From Actinomycetota bacterium (GTDB lineage: Bacteria; Actinomycetota; Actinomycetes; Actinomycetales; Microbacteriaceae): a stretch of 64,000 nucleotides of DNA. Shown here piece by piece: positions 55,639-64,000 of this stretch. The notes under the pieces were generated by a model that was not told the DNA's origin, ran no database searches, and saw only the letters and a list, made by a program, of their open reading frames with translations. Positions within the stretch are counted from its first letter, which is position 1. Each line of letters opens with the position of its first letter. The DNA lies in NCBI GenBank assembly GCA_009704945.1, contig WLDG01000001.1:62001-126000 (forward strand), given 5' to 3'. A program made the translations under genes and the position numbers.

Positions 55639-57428
55639 AGAATCTCCTCTAGGTTGTCCATTGATACGGAAAAACCTCGCACAGTCCTAGCGCCGCGCGT
55701 GACAGATTTCGCAGCCGTGGCTATTGCACGAAGTTCGGCAGCGACTGCAGGGCCGTTTGAATAATCGAATACAAAGACAGCTAACTTTCCGTCACTCCGA
55801 ATCAGCCTGCCTTTATGTGCAGTGATGGCGCGCTCAGCTGCGTCTAGCTGGACGGGAGTGCCAGCGATGGAAACCGACCGAACTGCGGGAGGTAATGACA
55901 ATTCCTTTGCATCCCTGAAGGCTACCGTTGCAATCTCGACATGCTGCCACAAAGAGAAGGGCTTTCCTAGGCGATCTCCTAATCCAGCCAGGACTGCACG
56001 CCCCTCAGGATTCATGAGCTCAATTGCCTCAGCCCAATCACGTAGAGCATTTTGTTCTGCGTGAATGTGTTGAGCGGACAACCAAACATCAGTGTCTAGT
56101 ATCAGCAACCCTGAATATCCTGCATCTAGTCTCGGCGCCGAGCCGGGGGTTGCGACCACAATTTGGTTGGTTTTGTTACTTAGTTCTGGCTTCTTCTCTT
56201 GCGTTGCCTCATGGATCACGGCAGAGGCAAACATCTTCCCGATTTCAGCTGTGGTTCGAGTAGATCCAGATCGACCACGCCTAAAAGTGGTTGCTCGGCA
56301 GGTACTGCAATGAAGAATCGGCTTTGAACAAAGACGGCAGATAAATTTGTCCTTGGAGCTCTCCCAGATAAATCCTCCGCAGGCGCACCTAAGCCGTTCG
56401 CCACAATTACCGCAAAAAGCCGCCGCTGAAGATCCCTTTCTTGGCGTCAATACCAGAAGGGTTCCGTGTTTGAGCGCTTCCTTTGTCAATCGAAAGCTAG
56501 CATCGTCAATCCTGACGCCAGGATTTGTAAACGAAATCCTCGGAATCTGTGCCGTAGTCTCTAGCTCAGTGAAATAACCAATCTCAACGAGTCGCTGTAC
56601 TTCAACTGAACGATATGGCGCTGCGAAAAGAAGACTGGTTCGAGTGCCTGCCCTCAGAAGTGCCAAGTCTCGTAGATGGGTCTTTGGTGAAGCGACCTCT
56701 CTATAGCTGTCATCTGCGTCGTCTACAACAGCTATTAGGCCAAGATTCGCAACTGGTGCGTAAATAGCACTGCGCGTTCCAATGATTATTCGAATCTGAT
56801 CGAGGGAGTGATGGTAATTCAAGTATCTTGTTGATTTTTTGCTTATGTCCCAGACGGTCACAGGAACATTGAGGTAGTCAGCGATCCGCATAAGGACTTG
56901 CACATCAGCTGCTTCTGGTGCAATCAAGATTGACGAGAACCCTTGATTATGGAGATCTCTTGCTCGCTCAACGAATCCCCTTGCCCAGGATGGAACAAAA
57001 AAATCATCAATTCTCTCTTGGCCCGTTGTCAGCCAAGCCTGCCTTGTGACCTCTATTATGCGAGCTTGATTGACAGTCTCTCGTGCTTGTATAGCAATTC
57101 GTGGCATATGTGCCGGTACTGCCAATTGAAGGATTTCACCAGTGGCTACAACTTGGCGCTTCGCCACCTCGCAACAGAACTCGTATAACTCCTCTGTTAG
57201 GACTGGAAAATCACCCATAACATCTTCAATTGGTGTCTTGGCAAAATTACTAGAGTCCATGAGTTTAACAACGAAGCCGGTATAGGCGGACTTGCTGCGA
57301 CCAAAGCCAAACTTGACCCTGGTCCCCCATTTGACTCTGGACGATAGATGTTCAGGTACGAGAAAGTCAAATTCTCTATCCAGTTGTAGCAGTGGAGACT
57401 CAACCGCCACACGAACGGCAGTCAACAT
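55635..57428 (-). CDS. priA: Primosomal protein N' (PriA), helicase motifs degenerate
   Basis: A 597-residue PriA-like replication-restart protein. N-terminal 3' DNA-end-binding domain (VAVESPLLQLDREFDFLVPEHL, GTRVKFGFGRSKSAYTGFV) is clear. In the helicase part the Walker A GxGKT is replaced by LIAPEAADVQ and the DEEH box by VDDADDSY, so ATP-driven unwinding is unlikely; this degeneration is typical of actinobacterial PriA. Zinc-binding Cys residues remain in FCGNCGERLRCACGG and CRLCSKPILHCSTC. It lies between metK (2 nt) and fmt (4-nt overlap), the usual actinobacterial position. Confidence 0.9.
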   Translation of the reverse strand: MLTAVRVAVESPLLQLDREFDFLVPEHLSSRVKWGTRVKFGFGRSKSAYTGFVVKLMDSSNFAKTPIEDVMGDFPVLTEELYEFCCEVAKRQVVATGEILQLAVPAHMPRIAIQARETVNQARIIEVTRQAWLTTGQERIDDFFVPSWARGFVERARDLHNQGFSSILIAPEAADVQVLMRIADYLNVPVTVWDISKKSTRYLNYHHSLDQIRIIIGTRSAIYAPVANLGLIAVVDDADDSYREVASPKTHLRDLALLRAGTRTSLLFAAPYRSVEVQRLVEIGYFTELETTAQIPRISFTNPGVRIDDASFRLTKEALKHGTLLVLTPRKGSSAAAFCGNCGERLRCACGGFIWESSKDKFICRLCSKPILHCSTCRATTFRRGRSGSTRTTAEIGKMFASAVIHEATQEKKPELSNKTNQIVVATPGSAPRLDAGYSGLLILDTDVWLSAQHIHAEQNALRDWAEAIELMNPEGRAVLAGLGDRLGKPFSLWQHVEIATVAFRDAKELSLPPAVRSVSIAGTPVQLDAAERAITAHKGRLIRSDGKLAVFVFDYSNGPAVAAELRAIATAAKSVTRGARTVRGFSVSMDNLEEIL

Positions 57429-57430
57429 AG

Positions 57431-58618
57431 CTAGCGACCAATCGCCTGAAGAAGTGCGTCTACCCGATTAGTACGCTCCCAGGTAAATTCCGGCAGCTCT
57501 CTTCCAAAGTGACCATAAGTGGATGTCTTGCTGTAAATAGGCCGACGAAGGTCTAAGTCTTCAATAATTGCAGCAGGTCTAAGATCAAAAGTATTCTCAA
57601 TGGCTCTTTGAATCTCGTTGATCTCCGCTTTTTCGGTTCCAAACGTTTCAACGAACACAGCAATTGGTTTCGCCATTCCAATCGCATAGGCAACCTGAAT
57701 CTCTGCACGGTCTGCTAATCCAGCTGCAACAACATTTTTCGCCACCCATCGCATGGCGTAAGCGCCAGAACGGTCAACCTTTGAAGGGTCCTTGCCAGAA
57801 AACGCACCCCCACCATGTCTCGACATTCCGCCGTAAGTATCGACAATGATTTTTCGTCCTGTTAGCCCAGCATCTCCTTGCGGACCCCCAATTACAAATC
57901 TTCCCGAAGGGTTAATAATGAAGTTCGTATCCGAATGCTCAATGTTGCTGCTTAGTAGAACAGGCCTTATGACTTTTTCAAGCACTAAGGATGCGAGTTC
58001 TTCCTGAGATAGGTCAGGGTGGTGCTGAGTCGAGAGAACCACAGTGTTTACAGCTACAGGTTGGCTTCCCTCGTAATCAATCGAAACCTGAGTTTTGCCA
58101 TCAGGTCGCAATAACCCGTTACCAAGTTCCTTGCGAACTTCACTGAGCTGCTCGGCGAATTGGTGTGCAAGCAGGATTGGAAGTGGCATCAAGGCAGTTG
58201 ACTCGTTTGTTGCGTAACCAAACATCATTCCCTGATCTCCGGCTCCGAGGGAGTTCTCACGGTCGGAGTCTCCCCTTCTAGCCTCTAAAGCGCGATTGAC
58301 GCCGTCCGCTATGTCAGGTGATTGTGCACCAATAGATACTGAGACGCCGCAAGAATTCCCATCAAAACCTATTTCTGAACTGTTGTAGCCAATTTCAACA
58401 ATTCGATCTCTAACCAATTGGGGAATCTCAACGTAACCAGAAGTTGTTACCTCACCGGCGATGTGAACCAAGCCAGTAGTTACAAGTGCCTCGACGGCAA
58501 CTCGAGCTTCACTATCCTGCTCAAGAATTGCATCGAGAATGGTGTCAGAAAGTTGGTCGCAGACCTTGTCTGGATGGCCTTCTGTCACAGACTCAGAAGT
58601 AAATGTGCGTAGCGTCAT
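57431..58618 (-). CDS. metK: S-adenosylmethionine synthase
   Basis: A 395-residue enzyme that makes SAM from methionine and ATP. Family motifs: [20 protein letters not shown] at the N-terminus, [17 protein letters not shown], and [19 protein letters not shown] with the following [16 protein letters not shown]. All three repeated domains are present. ATG 58618 is 17 bases after coaBC; no SAM riboswitch fits into that space. It would supply RsmB in the same run. Confidence 0.97.
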   Translation of the reverse strand: MTLRTFTSESVTEGHPDKVCDQLSDTILDAILEQDSEARVAVEALVTTGLVHIAGEVTTSGYVEIPQLVRDRIVEIGYNSSEIGFDGNSCGVSVSIGAQSPDIADGVNRALEARRGDSDRENSLGAGDQGMMFGYATNESTALMPLPILLAHQFAEQLSEVRKELGNGLLRPDGKTQVSIDYEGSQPVAVNTVVLSTQHHPDLSQEELASLVLEKVIRPVLLSSNIEHSDTNFIINPSGRFVIGGPQGDAGLTGRKIIVDTYGGMSRHGGGAFSGKDPSKVDRSGAYAMRWVAKNVVAAGLADRAEIQVAYAIGMAKPIAVFVETFGTEKAEINEIQRAIENTFDLRPAAIIEDLDLRRPIYSKTSTYGHFGRELPEFTWERTNRVDALLQAIGR

Positions 58619-58635
58619 GCCACTAGCCTATCCAC

Positions 58636-59772
58636 CTACTGACGGAAGTGGTCGATAATCCTTTGCGTTATCAGCTCCGCGATGGCCCGCTTGCTGCCAG
58701 CCGCAGATTGGGAACCTTGTGAATCTACGAGGATTACATCGGTCACTTCGGAGCCTAGTGCTTTAGTTGAATTTCCAACAACCAACTGAACACCCTTATC
58801 GATGAGCTTGGTTTTTGCGATTTGTTCCAAGCTCTCGATGTTGGCAGCCAACGCAAACGCGATTGTGAAGACCCCAGGATGAGTGGATGAGTACTGAGCT
58901 ATCAGGTCTTTAGTGGGAATCAATTTGAGTTCAATGCCTTCAGATCGGGACAGCTTTCCTGCAAATGGATCTTCAACGCGATAGTCGCTAACCGCGGCTG
59001 CCATTACAACTGCGTCTACCTCACGATTCATAGCCTGTTCCAACTCGTCAACGCTCGATACATGGATTACTTCCATTCCATTCGGTGTTGCGTCAAGATT
59101 GGCCGCAATCAAAAGCACTTGAGCCCCAGCGTCCCTCAGTGTCTTCGCAATCTCAATTCCCATGCGGCCGGATGAGTGATTACCTATGAATCTGACAGCA
59201 TCTATCGGCTCTCTCGTTCCACCAGCCGTAACCATGACTGTTTTTCCATTGAGTTCGCCCATTAAGGCATAGCGAACAATGTCTTGTACTTCGGGCATTC
59301 TTCCTGCTCCAGAATCAGCACCAGTGAGTCTTCCAACCGCGGGAGACATCACTCGAATCCCTCTGTCTTGTAATACTCGAACATTGCTCTGAGTTGCTGA
59401 GTTCTCCCACATTTCAGTATGCATGGCAGGACAGACAACAACAGGGGCACGGCTGGCAAGGATTGCATTAGTGAGCAGATCATCGGCTAAACCAGTTGCA
59501 AGACGACTTAGGAACGAAGCTGTAGCAGGTGCAATCACAATCAAGTCTGCCTGCTGGCCAATTTCAACGTGTCTGACCTGTGCAACATCGCTATACATGT
59601 CGATGTCGATGTTCTTACCCGAAATTGCTTCTAACGTTGTCTTTCCAACAAAACGTAAAGCGTTTTCAGTAGGCAAAACTTCTACAGCATGTCCGAGGTC
59701 CTGAAAAGCTCTAATAAGTCCAGTTGCCTTATAGGCAGCAATGCCGCCAGTAATGCCGAGCAAAATACGCAA
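58636..59772 (-). CDS. coaBC: Bifunctional phosphopantothenoylcysteine decarboxylase/phosphopantothenate-cysteine ligase
   Basis: A 378-residue fusion protein of coenzyme A synthesis. CoaC domain (1-175): LLGITGGIAAYKATGLIRAF, RHVEIGQQADLIVIAPATA with the catalytic His, and PAMHTEMWEN. CoaB domain (185-378): VMVTAGGTREPIDAVRFIGNHSSG for CTP and phosphopantothenate. The later CoaB region that usually reads GFAAET here reads IAFALAAN, a small departure. Start is TTG 59772. Neighbours rpoZ (12 nt) and metK are the standard order gmk-rpoZ-coaBC-metK-priA-fmt. Confidence 0.95.
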   Translation of the reverse strand: MRILLGITGGIAAYKATGLIRAFQDLGHAVEVLPTENALRFVGKTTLEAISGKNIDIDMYSDVAQVRHVEIGQQADLIVIAPATASFLSRLATGLADDLLTNAILASRAPVVVCPAMHTEMWENSATQSNVRVLQDRGIRVMSPAVGRLTGADSGAGRMPEVQDIVRYALMGELNGKTVMVTAGGTREPIDAVRFIGNHSSGRMGIEIAKTLRDAGAQVLLIAANLDATPNGMEVIHVSSVDELEQAMNREVDAVVMAAAVSDYRVEDPFAGKLSRSEGIELKLIPTKDLIAQYSSTHPGVFTIAFALAANIESLEQIAKTKLIDKGVQLVVGNSTKALGSEVTDVILVDSQGSQSAAGSKRAIAELITQRIIDHFRQ

Positions 59773-59784
59773 GGCTTAGGCTTA

Positions 59785-60024
59785 CTACTTTTTCTCTAGT
59801 TTGCCCTGGTGAATCTCATGCAGGGCAATTGATAGCGGTTTGTCGTCAATAGTTGAGTCGACTAGTGGGCCAACGTAGTTGAAAAGGCTGCCCTCGTGTA
59901 GAGCTGAGTAATACTCGTTTATCTGTCGTGCTCGCTTAGATGCAAATATGACAAGCTCGTAATTTGATTCGACCTTGGCTAGTAGCTCGTCGATTGGCGG
60001 TGCAGTGATTCCCTTGTTGTCCAT
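59785..60024 (-). CDS. rpoZ: DNA-directed RNA polymerase subunit omega
   Basis: A 79-residue omega subunit that aids folding of the beta' subunit. N-terminal [35 protein letters not shown] contains the conserved [12 protein letters not shown] helix; the end has [13 protein letters not shown] 60024 with AGGA seven bases upstream is preferred over an in-frame TTG one codon earlier. It lies between gmk and coaBC, as in nearly all actinobacteria. Confidence 0.93.
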   Translation of the reverse strand: MDNKGITAPPIDELLAKVESNYELVIFASKRARQINEYYSALHEGSLFNYVGPLVDSTIDDKPLSIALHEIHQGKLEKK

Positions 60025-60033
60025 CAAAACTTC

Positions 60034-60582
60034 CTAATGTCTTCTTACCAAGCTAACAATTTCTTTCGCAGTCTCTGACAAAGAATCGTTCACTATCTGA
60101 TAATCGAATTCGCTTGCCGCGGCCAATTCAGTCCGGGCAGTCTCTAGTCTAGTTTGAATTTGCGATTCTGTCTCCGTCCCTCTTCCCCGCAAACGAGCTT
60201 CTAATTCCTCTAAAGATGGGGGCAAAAGGAAGACGGATACTGCATTTTTAATTCTCCCTCGAATCTGCCTCGCCCCTTGCAGGTCGATCTCCAGAACGAG
60301 GTGCCTTCCCAAACGTTCGGCCTTCTCAAGCTCAGAAATCGGTGTGCCGTAGTAGTGATCCTGATGAACTTGAGCCCATTCCAAAAGCCTTCCGCTCTTT
60401 ACTAAGCCTTCGAATTCGTCTTTTGAAATGAAGTAATAGTGGACACCCTCGGATTCCCCAGGTCTGGGGTCGCGAGTAGTTGCCGAGACGGAAAGCATGA
60501 AATCTATGTTTCGATCAAGAATCTCTTTGACAACGGAACCCTTGCCCACTCCCGCAGGTCCAACTAAGACTAAAAGGGTCAT
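60034..60582 (-). CDS. gmk: Guanylate kinase
   Basis: A 182-residue kinase making GDP from GMP. P-loop LVGPAGVGKGSVVKEIL (residues 6-20) differs from the usual GPSGVGKGTV by Ser to Ala and Thr to Ser; the GMP-binding SATTRDPRPGESEGVHYYF and LEIDLQGARQIRGR are standard. The start is ATG 60582, overlapping the pyrF stop (ATGA); the longer frame from 60660 would add 26 residues inside pyrF. The actinobacterial integration host factor gene often found between pyrF and gmk is absent. Confidence 0.94.
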   Translation of the reverse strand: MTLLVLVGPAGVGKGSVVKEILDRNIDFMLSVSATTRDPRPGESEGVHYYFISKDEFEGLVKSGRLLEWAQVHQDHYYGTPISELEKAERLGRHLVLEIDLQGARQIRGRIKNAVSVFLLPPSLEELEARLRGRGTETESQIQTRLETARTELAAASEFDYQIVNDSLSETAKEIVSLVRRH

Positions 60583-61385
60583 ATCTGAGATCTCAAGCTG
60601 TCGATAACTTTGACGATAGCACTTGGACCGCCTTCGGTGGCGGCTCTGGAAACAGAGCAAATAACCCTTTTTGCGCTACGTCCGAATATGGAGCCAACGT
60701 CAGACAGTTTGGCACCCTGAGCGCCAAAGCCAGGAGCGAGAATTGGAACTTCCGGAGAAGAATGCAAAACATCCGCTAGTCCAAATTCCTCAAGCGAGAC
60801 AGTCGCTCCGATGACAACCCCGACATCTCCCCTAGAGAATTCCTGGGCGAACTGAACAATTCTCGCTGCCGTTGTGAGAGTGCCAGTCTTAGGCTTCTGT
60901 AATTCAAACGACTCTGGGTTTGATGTAGCAGCAAGAAGGAAAAGCGCTCCCTGGACATCTCTAGCAGTCTCAATCGTCTCAACCAGAGAGCTAGGGCCTA
61001 AATAAGGAGATACAGTCAGCGCATCCGATCGCAATGGAGAATCATCGCCGAACCAGGCCTGTGCATACCCCTGCATCGTTGAACCTATGTCACCGCGCTT
61101 CGCATCACTTATGACGAGCAAATTTGTCTCTCTGGCAGCTGATAGAACTTCCTCGAGAGCGAAGATTCCGCTTGAGCCAAACCTTTCGAAGAACGCTACC
61201 TGCGGCTTGATTATTCCAACTCTTCCTTCGCAGGCAGAAATGAGTGCATAACCAAAATCCCTGGCGCCTTCGGCAGTATCTGGAATACCCCAATCTGTGA
61301 GAGTGCTCTCCGAAGGATCAATGCCTACGCAAAGTTGACCGAACTGTTCAGTGGCGCGTTTAAGTTTCTCAGTAAAGCTATCCAT
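60579..61385 (-). CDS. pyrF: Orotidine 5'-phosphate decarboxylase
   Basis: A 268-residue enzyme of the long (type 2) PyrF subfamily, forming UMP. Visible: [33 protein letters not shown], and the catalytic [22 protein letters not shown] with Lys and Asp. [19 protein letters not shown] is the phosphate loop. The ATG overlaps carB by 8 nt, so both act in one pyrimidine transcript whose upstream part is beyond the window. Confidence 0.96.
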   Translation of the reverse strand: MDSFTEKLKRATEQFGQLCVGIDPSESTLTDWGIPDTAEGARDFGYALISACEGRVGIIKPQVAFFERFGSSGIFALEEVLSAARETNLLVISDAKRGDIGSTMQGYAQAWFGDDSPLRSDALTVSPYLGPSSLVETIETARDVQGALFLLAATSNPESFELQKPKTGTLTTAARIVQFAQEFSRGDVGVVIGATVSLEEFGLADVLHSSPEVPILAPGFGAQGAKLSDVGSIFGRSAKRVICSVSRAATEGGPSAIVKVIDSLRSQI

Positions 61386-64000
61386 CAGAAGACTTTCTAA
61401 ACATGGCGTGCTCTTGAAGGGACTTCACCGAGAAACCAGATTCACGAATGATCTCAAAAGACCCGATTGCAGCGCTTAGTTGAGCGACTGTGGTAAAAAT
61501 AGGTTTATCAGCAGCCGTAGTTGCCGCTCTGATTTCATACCCGTCACTCCTGGCGTCGGCGCCTGAAGGTGTGTTGACAACGACATCAACTTCACCGTCG
61601 GAAATCATTTCGACAATTGATCTATCTCCTCTGGCTTGTGAGAATTTCGCCACAGTCTCACTTGCAATACCATGCAGCTTTAGCAACTTTGAAGTGCCGG
61701 CCGTGGCTAAAATTCGATATCCCAGCTGAGAAAGACGTCGGACTGGCAGGACAATCTGTGGTTTGTCGCGATCTGCAACAGATATAAAAACGGTTCCTGA
61801 CTTTGGCAACGAAGACCCAGCTGCGGCTTGAGATTTCGCAAAGGCAGCGGGGAAATTCATATCGATACCCATTACCTCTCCTGTTGAACGCATCTCAGGA
61901 CCTAAGAGACTATCTACATACCTTCCGTCTTTAGTTGCAAAGCGCTTGAAGGGTAAAACAGCCTCCTTCACGGAGACAGGCGTGCTGGACGGAAGCCTCG
62001 AACCATCATGCTCTGGCAAATGACCCTCAGCCACCAGACGATCGATTGTCCAGCCAGTCATAACCAGAGCTGCTGCTTTTGCCAGAGTGATACCAAGTGC
62101 CTTTGATACAAATGGCACTGTCCTAGATGCCCGAGGGTTGGCCTCCAAGACGTAAAGCACATCAGACGCAAGGGCAAACTGAACATTCAATAAGCCTTTG
62201 ACGCCAAGCCCTTCAGCGATCTTCCTAGTTGCAGTAACGACACGGCTAACTTGATTTTCACTGAGAGTGATCGGTGGCAAGGTGCAGCTTGAGTCTCCGG
62301 AATGAATTCCTGCTTCCTCGATGTGCTCCATAACTCCGCCGATGTAGAGGCGATTACCATCAAAAATTGCATCCACGTCGATTTCAATCGCATCGTCAAG
62401 AAAACGATCAACTAAAAGTGGGTGAGTTTCATCAACGAGGGCATGCTCTGCAATGCGATCGAAGTAACCGTGCAACGCCTGTTCGTCATAAACGATTTCC
62501 ATTCCGCGTCCGCCGAGTACATAGCTGGGTCTAACTAGAATGGGGTACCCAATTCTCTTAGCAATCTCAACGGCTTGACTCTCAGTCGTGGCAGTTCCAT
62601 TAGCAGGCGCCCTTAGCCCGGCCGAGTCCAAGATGGATTGGAACTGACCGCGTTCTTCGGCAAGGTCAATTGAATCAGGACTGGTTCCTAGAATAGGGAT
62701 GCCGGCTGCTTCAATACTCCTTGCCAAACCTAATGCTGTTTGACCACCTAATTGAACCAGCACGCCAAGCAATTCGCCCGACTGGCTCTCTGCGTGCAGA
62801 ACCTCTAGAGCGTCCTCGGTAGTAAGAGGTTCAAAATACAGACGATCAGAAGTGTCGTAATCCGTTGACACTGTCTCTGGATTGCAATTGATCATGATTG
62901 TTTCAAAACCGGCTTCCCGAAGCGCGAACGCAGCATGAACGCATGAATAATCAAACTCCACGCCCTGACCAATGCGATTGGGGCCGCTACCTAGAATTAC
63001 AATTTTCTTACGATCAGAGGGAACAACTTCAGTTTCTTGATCATATGAGCTGTAGTGATAGGGCGTAAGGGCAGGAAACTCCCCCGCGCATGTATCGACA
63101 GTTTTGAATACTGGCCTGATCCCAAGTGATAGTCGCTGAGACCGCAACTGCTCTTCGCTTATACCTCGAAGGCTCGCGAGCTGCAAGTCGCTGAAGCCGT
63201 ATTTCTTTGCTTTTCTCAATGCGTAGGCATCAACATCAGGCAACTTTGCGAACCAGTCAGCAATTTCATTTATAAGGACAATTTGGTCGATAAACCAAGG
63301 ATCAATTTTGGTGGCTGCAAACACGTCCTCTGCGCTTGCTCCGAGTCGGAGAGCCTGCTGGACTTGCACGATTCGCTTGTCGGTGGGGGTCTTCATCAAC
63401 TCTAGTAATTCATCCTTTGAGAAACTCACATCGTCCCAGTGAAAAGAAGATCCTCGTTTCTCTAATGAGCGCAGAGCCTTCTGAAGTGCTTGAGTGAATG
63501 TCCTTCCAATTGCCATTGCTTCGCCGACGCTCTTCATTGTGGTCGTAAGAGTTGGGTCCGCTGCAGGAAATTTCTCGAAAGCAAATCTTGGAACTTTAAC
63601 AACGATGTAGTCCAGAGTGGGCTCAAAGCTAGCAGGAGTAACACCAGTGATGTCGTTGGGTATTTCATCCAGCGTGTAGCCGATGGCTAACTTGGCGGCA
63701 ATCTTAGCTATTGGGAACCCTGTGGCTTTTGATGCAAGTGCCGAGGATCGACTGACTCTTGGGTTCATTTCAATGACGATTACACGACCGTCCTGCGGAT
63801 CGACAGCAAATTGAATGTTGCAACCGCCAGTGTCGACGCCGACATCTCGAATAATCCTTATGCCAATGTCGCGAAGATTTTGGAACTCTCGATCTGTCAG
63901 CGTCAAAGCCGGAGCAACAGTGATGCTGTCTCCTGTGTGAACACCCACGGGGTCAAAGTTCTCAATGGAACAAACGACCACAGTGTTGTCATTCTTGTCA
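61378..64000 (-). CDS. carB: Carbamoyl-phosphate synthase large chain, partial (C-terminal part)
   Basis: The frame is open to the right edge of the window; about 874 residues are visible and roughly the first 220-240 are missing. The enzyme makes carbamoyl phosphate for pyrimidine and arginine synthesis. Seen in order: the end of the first ATP-grasp domain ([40 protein letters not shown]), the oligomerisation domain, the second ATP-grasp domain ([59 protein letters not shown]), and the MGS-like allosteric domain ending at 61378. It precedes pyrF with an 8-nt overlap. Confidence 0.97.
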   Translation of the reverse strand, partial: DKNDNTVVVCSIENFDPVGVHTGDSITVAPALTLTDREFQNLRDIGIRIIRDVGVDTGGCNIQFAVDPQDGRVIVIEMNPRVSRSSALASKATGFPIAKIAAKLAIGYTLDEIPNDITGVTPASFEPTLDYIVVKVPRFAFEKFPAADPTLTTTMKSVGEAMAIGRTFTQALQKALRSLEKRGSSFHWDDVSFSKDELLELMKTPTDKRIVQVQQALRLGASAEDVFAATKIDPWFIDQIVLINEIADWFAKLPDVDAYALRKAKKYGFSDLQLASLRGISEEQLRSQRLSLGIRPVFKTVDTCAGEFPALTPYHYSSYDQETEVVPSDRKKIVILGSGPNRIGQGVEFDYSCVHAAFALREAGFETIMINCNPETVSTDYDTSDRLYFEPLTTEDALEVLHAESQSGELLGVLVQLGGQTALGLARSIEAAGIPILGTSPDSIDLAEERGQFQSILDSAGLRAPANGTATTESQAVEIAKRIGYPILVRPSYVLGGRGMEIVYDEQALHGYFDRIAEHALVDETHPLLVDRFLDDAIEIDVDAIFDGNRLYIGGVMEHIEEAGIHSGDSSCTLPPITLSENQVSRVVTATRKIAEGLGVKGLLNVQFALASDVLYVLEANPRASRTVPFVSKALGITLAKAAALVMTGWTIDRLVAEGHLPEHDGSRLPSSTPVSVKEAVLPFKRFATKDGRYVDSLLGPEMRSTGEVMGIDMNFPAAFAKSQAAAGSSLPKSGTVFISVADRDKPQIVLPVRRLSQLGYRILATAGTSKLLKLHGIASETVAKFSQARGDRSIVEMISDGEVDVVVNTPSGADARSDGYEIRAATTAADKPIFTTVAQLSAAIGSFEIIRESGFSVKSLQEHAMFRKSSDG

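Noticed and set aside
58619..58635. Riboswitch before metK
   Set aside because: Only 17 bases separate coaBC and metK, far too short for any SAM-responsive element.

Overview
The window is a gene-dense piece of core chromosome from a high-order actinobacterium with a small, streamlined genome and moderate G+C (by eye a little under 50%). Actinobacterial markers seen directly are RbpA, OpcA, WhiA with RapZ, a DUF3099 protein, an HGxx-type small membrane protein, the Trp-operon membrane protein, a PdtaR-like ANTAR regulator, a helicase-degenerate PriA and an S1 protein next to coaE and polA. The gene order (uvrB-coaE-rpsA-polA, tkt-tal-pgi-zwf-opcA-pgl, sufBD-Rieske-sufCT beside ctaA) together with the small intergenic spaces fits a Microbacteriaceae-type freshwater lineage (Luna cluster, Rhodoluna/Aquiluna-like). 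That placement is inference; a 16S or marker-gene tree would be needed to confirm it.

Layout. 1-952 (minus): fabG then the start of fabI (cut by the window edge). 1031-2877 (plus): DUF3099 protein, a tiny Cys/His protein, SURF1 and BioY. 2874-6854 (minus): Fe-S assembly operon sufB-sufD-Rieske-sufC-sufT. 6987-9418 (plus): heme A synthase ctaA and a DNA photolyase. 9408-10313 (minus): heme O synthase ctaB. 10432-18239 (plus): pentose phosphate operon tkt-tal-pgi-zwf-opcA-pgl. 36066 down to 18223 (minus): polA-rpsA-coaE-uvrB-uvrA-uvrC-rapZ-whiA-sodA-gapA-pgk-tpiA-secG-rbpA. 36098-36544 (plus): a PaaI-like thioesterase. 37097-36495 (minus): an ANTAR response regulator. 37144-37226 (plus): tRNA-Leu(CAA). 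From the right edge down to 37230 (minus): an unbroken run of 24 genes, carB-pyrF-gmk-rpoZ-coaBC-metK-priA-fmt-rsmB-rpe-hisE-hisG-hisF-hisI-trpE-membrane protein-HGxx protein-trpC-trpB-trpA-lgt-gltB-gltD-pyk.

How the genes work together. Aerobic respiration is prepared by CtaA, CtaB and SURF1 (heme A/O supply and cytochrome oxidase assembly) and by the Suf machine that makes Fe-S clusters. Central carbon flow is covered by the oxidative and non-oxidative pentose phosphate enzymes, lower glycolysis (TpiA, GapA, Pgk, Pyk) and Rpe. Nitrogen and amino-acid synthesis is covered by GltBD and partial his and trp sets; pyrimidine and cofactor supply by CarB, PyrF, Gmk, CoaBC, CoaE and MetK. DNA damage repair is unusually concentrated: UvrA, UvrB, UvrC, PolA and a photolyase.

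Compactness is the main character of the window. No stretch of more than about 132 bases lacks a gene; nearly all neighbours abut or overlap by 1-20 nt; all four protein-gene convergent junctions overlap (4, 11, 17 and 50 nt); about a third of the genes appear to begin with TTG or GTG. I saw no insertion sequence, prophage, CRISPR array, toxin-antitoxin pair, secondary-metabolite cluster or other accessory island, and I do not see a clearly new multi-gene system. The points most worth checking are a structured leader before rpsA, an inverted repeat between sufB and ctaA, two apparent extra membrane helices in CtaA, the 24-gene directon, and a tiny conserved-looking Cys/His protein.
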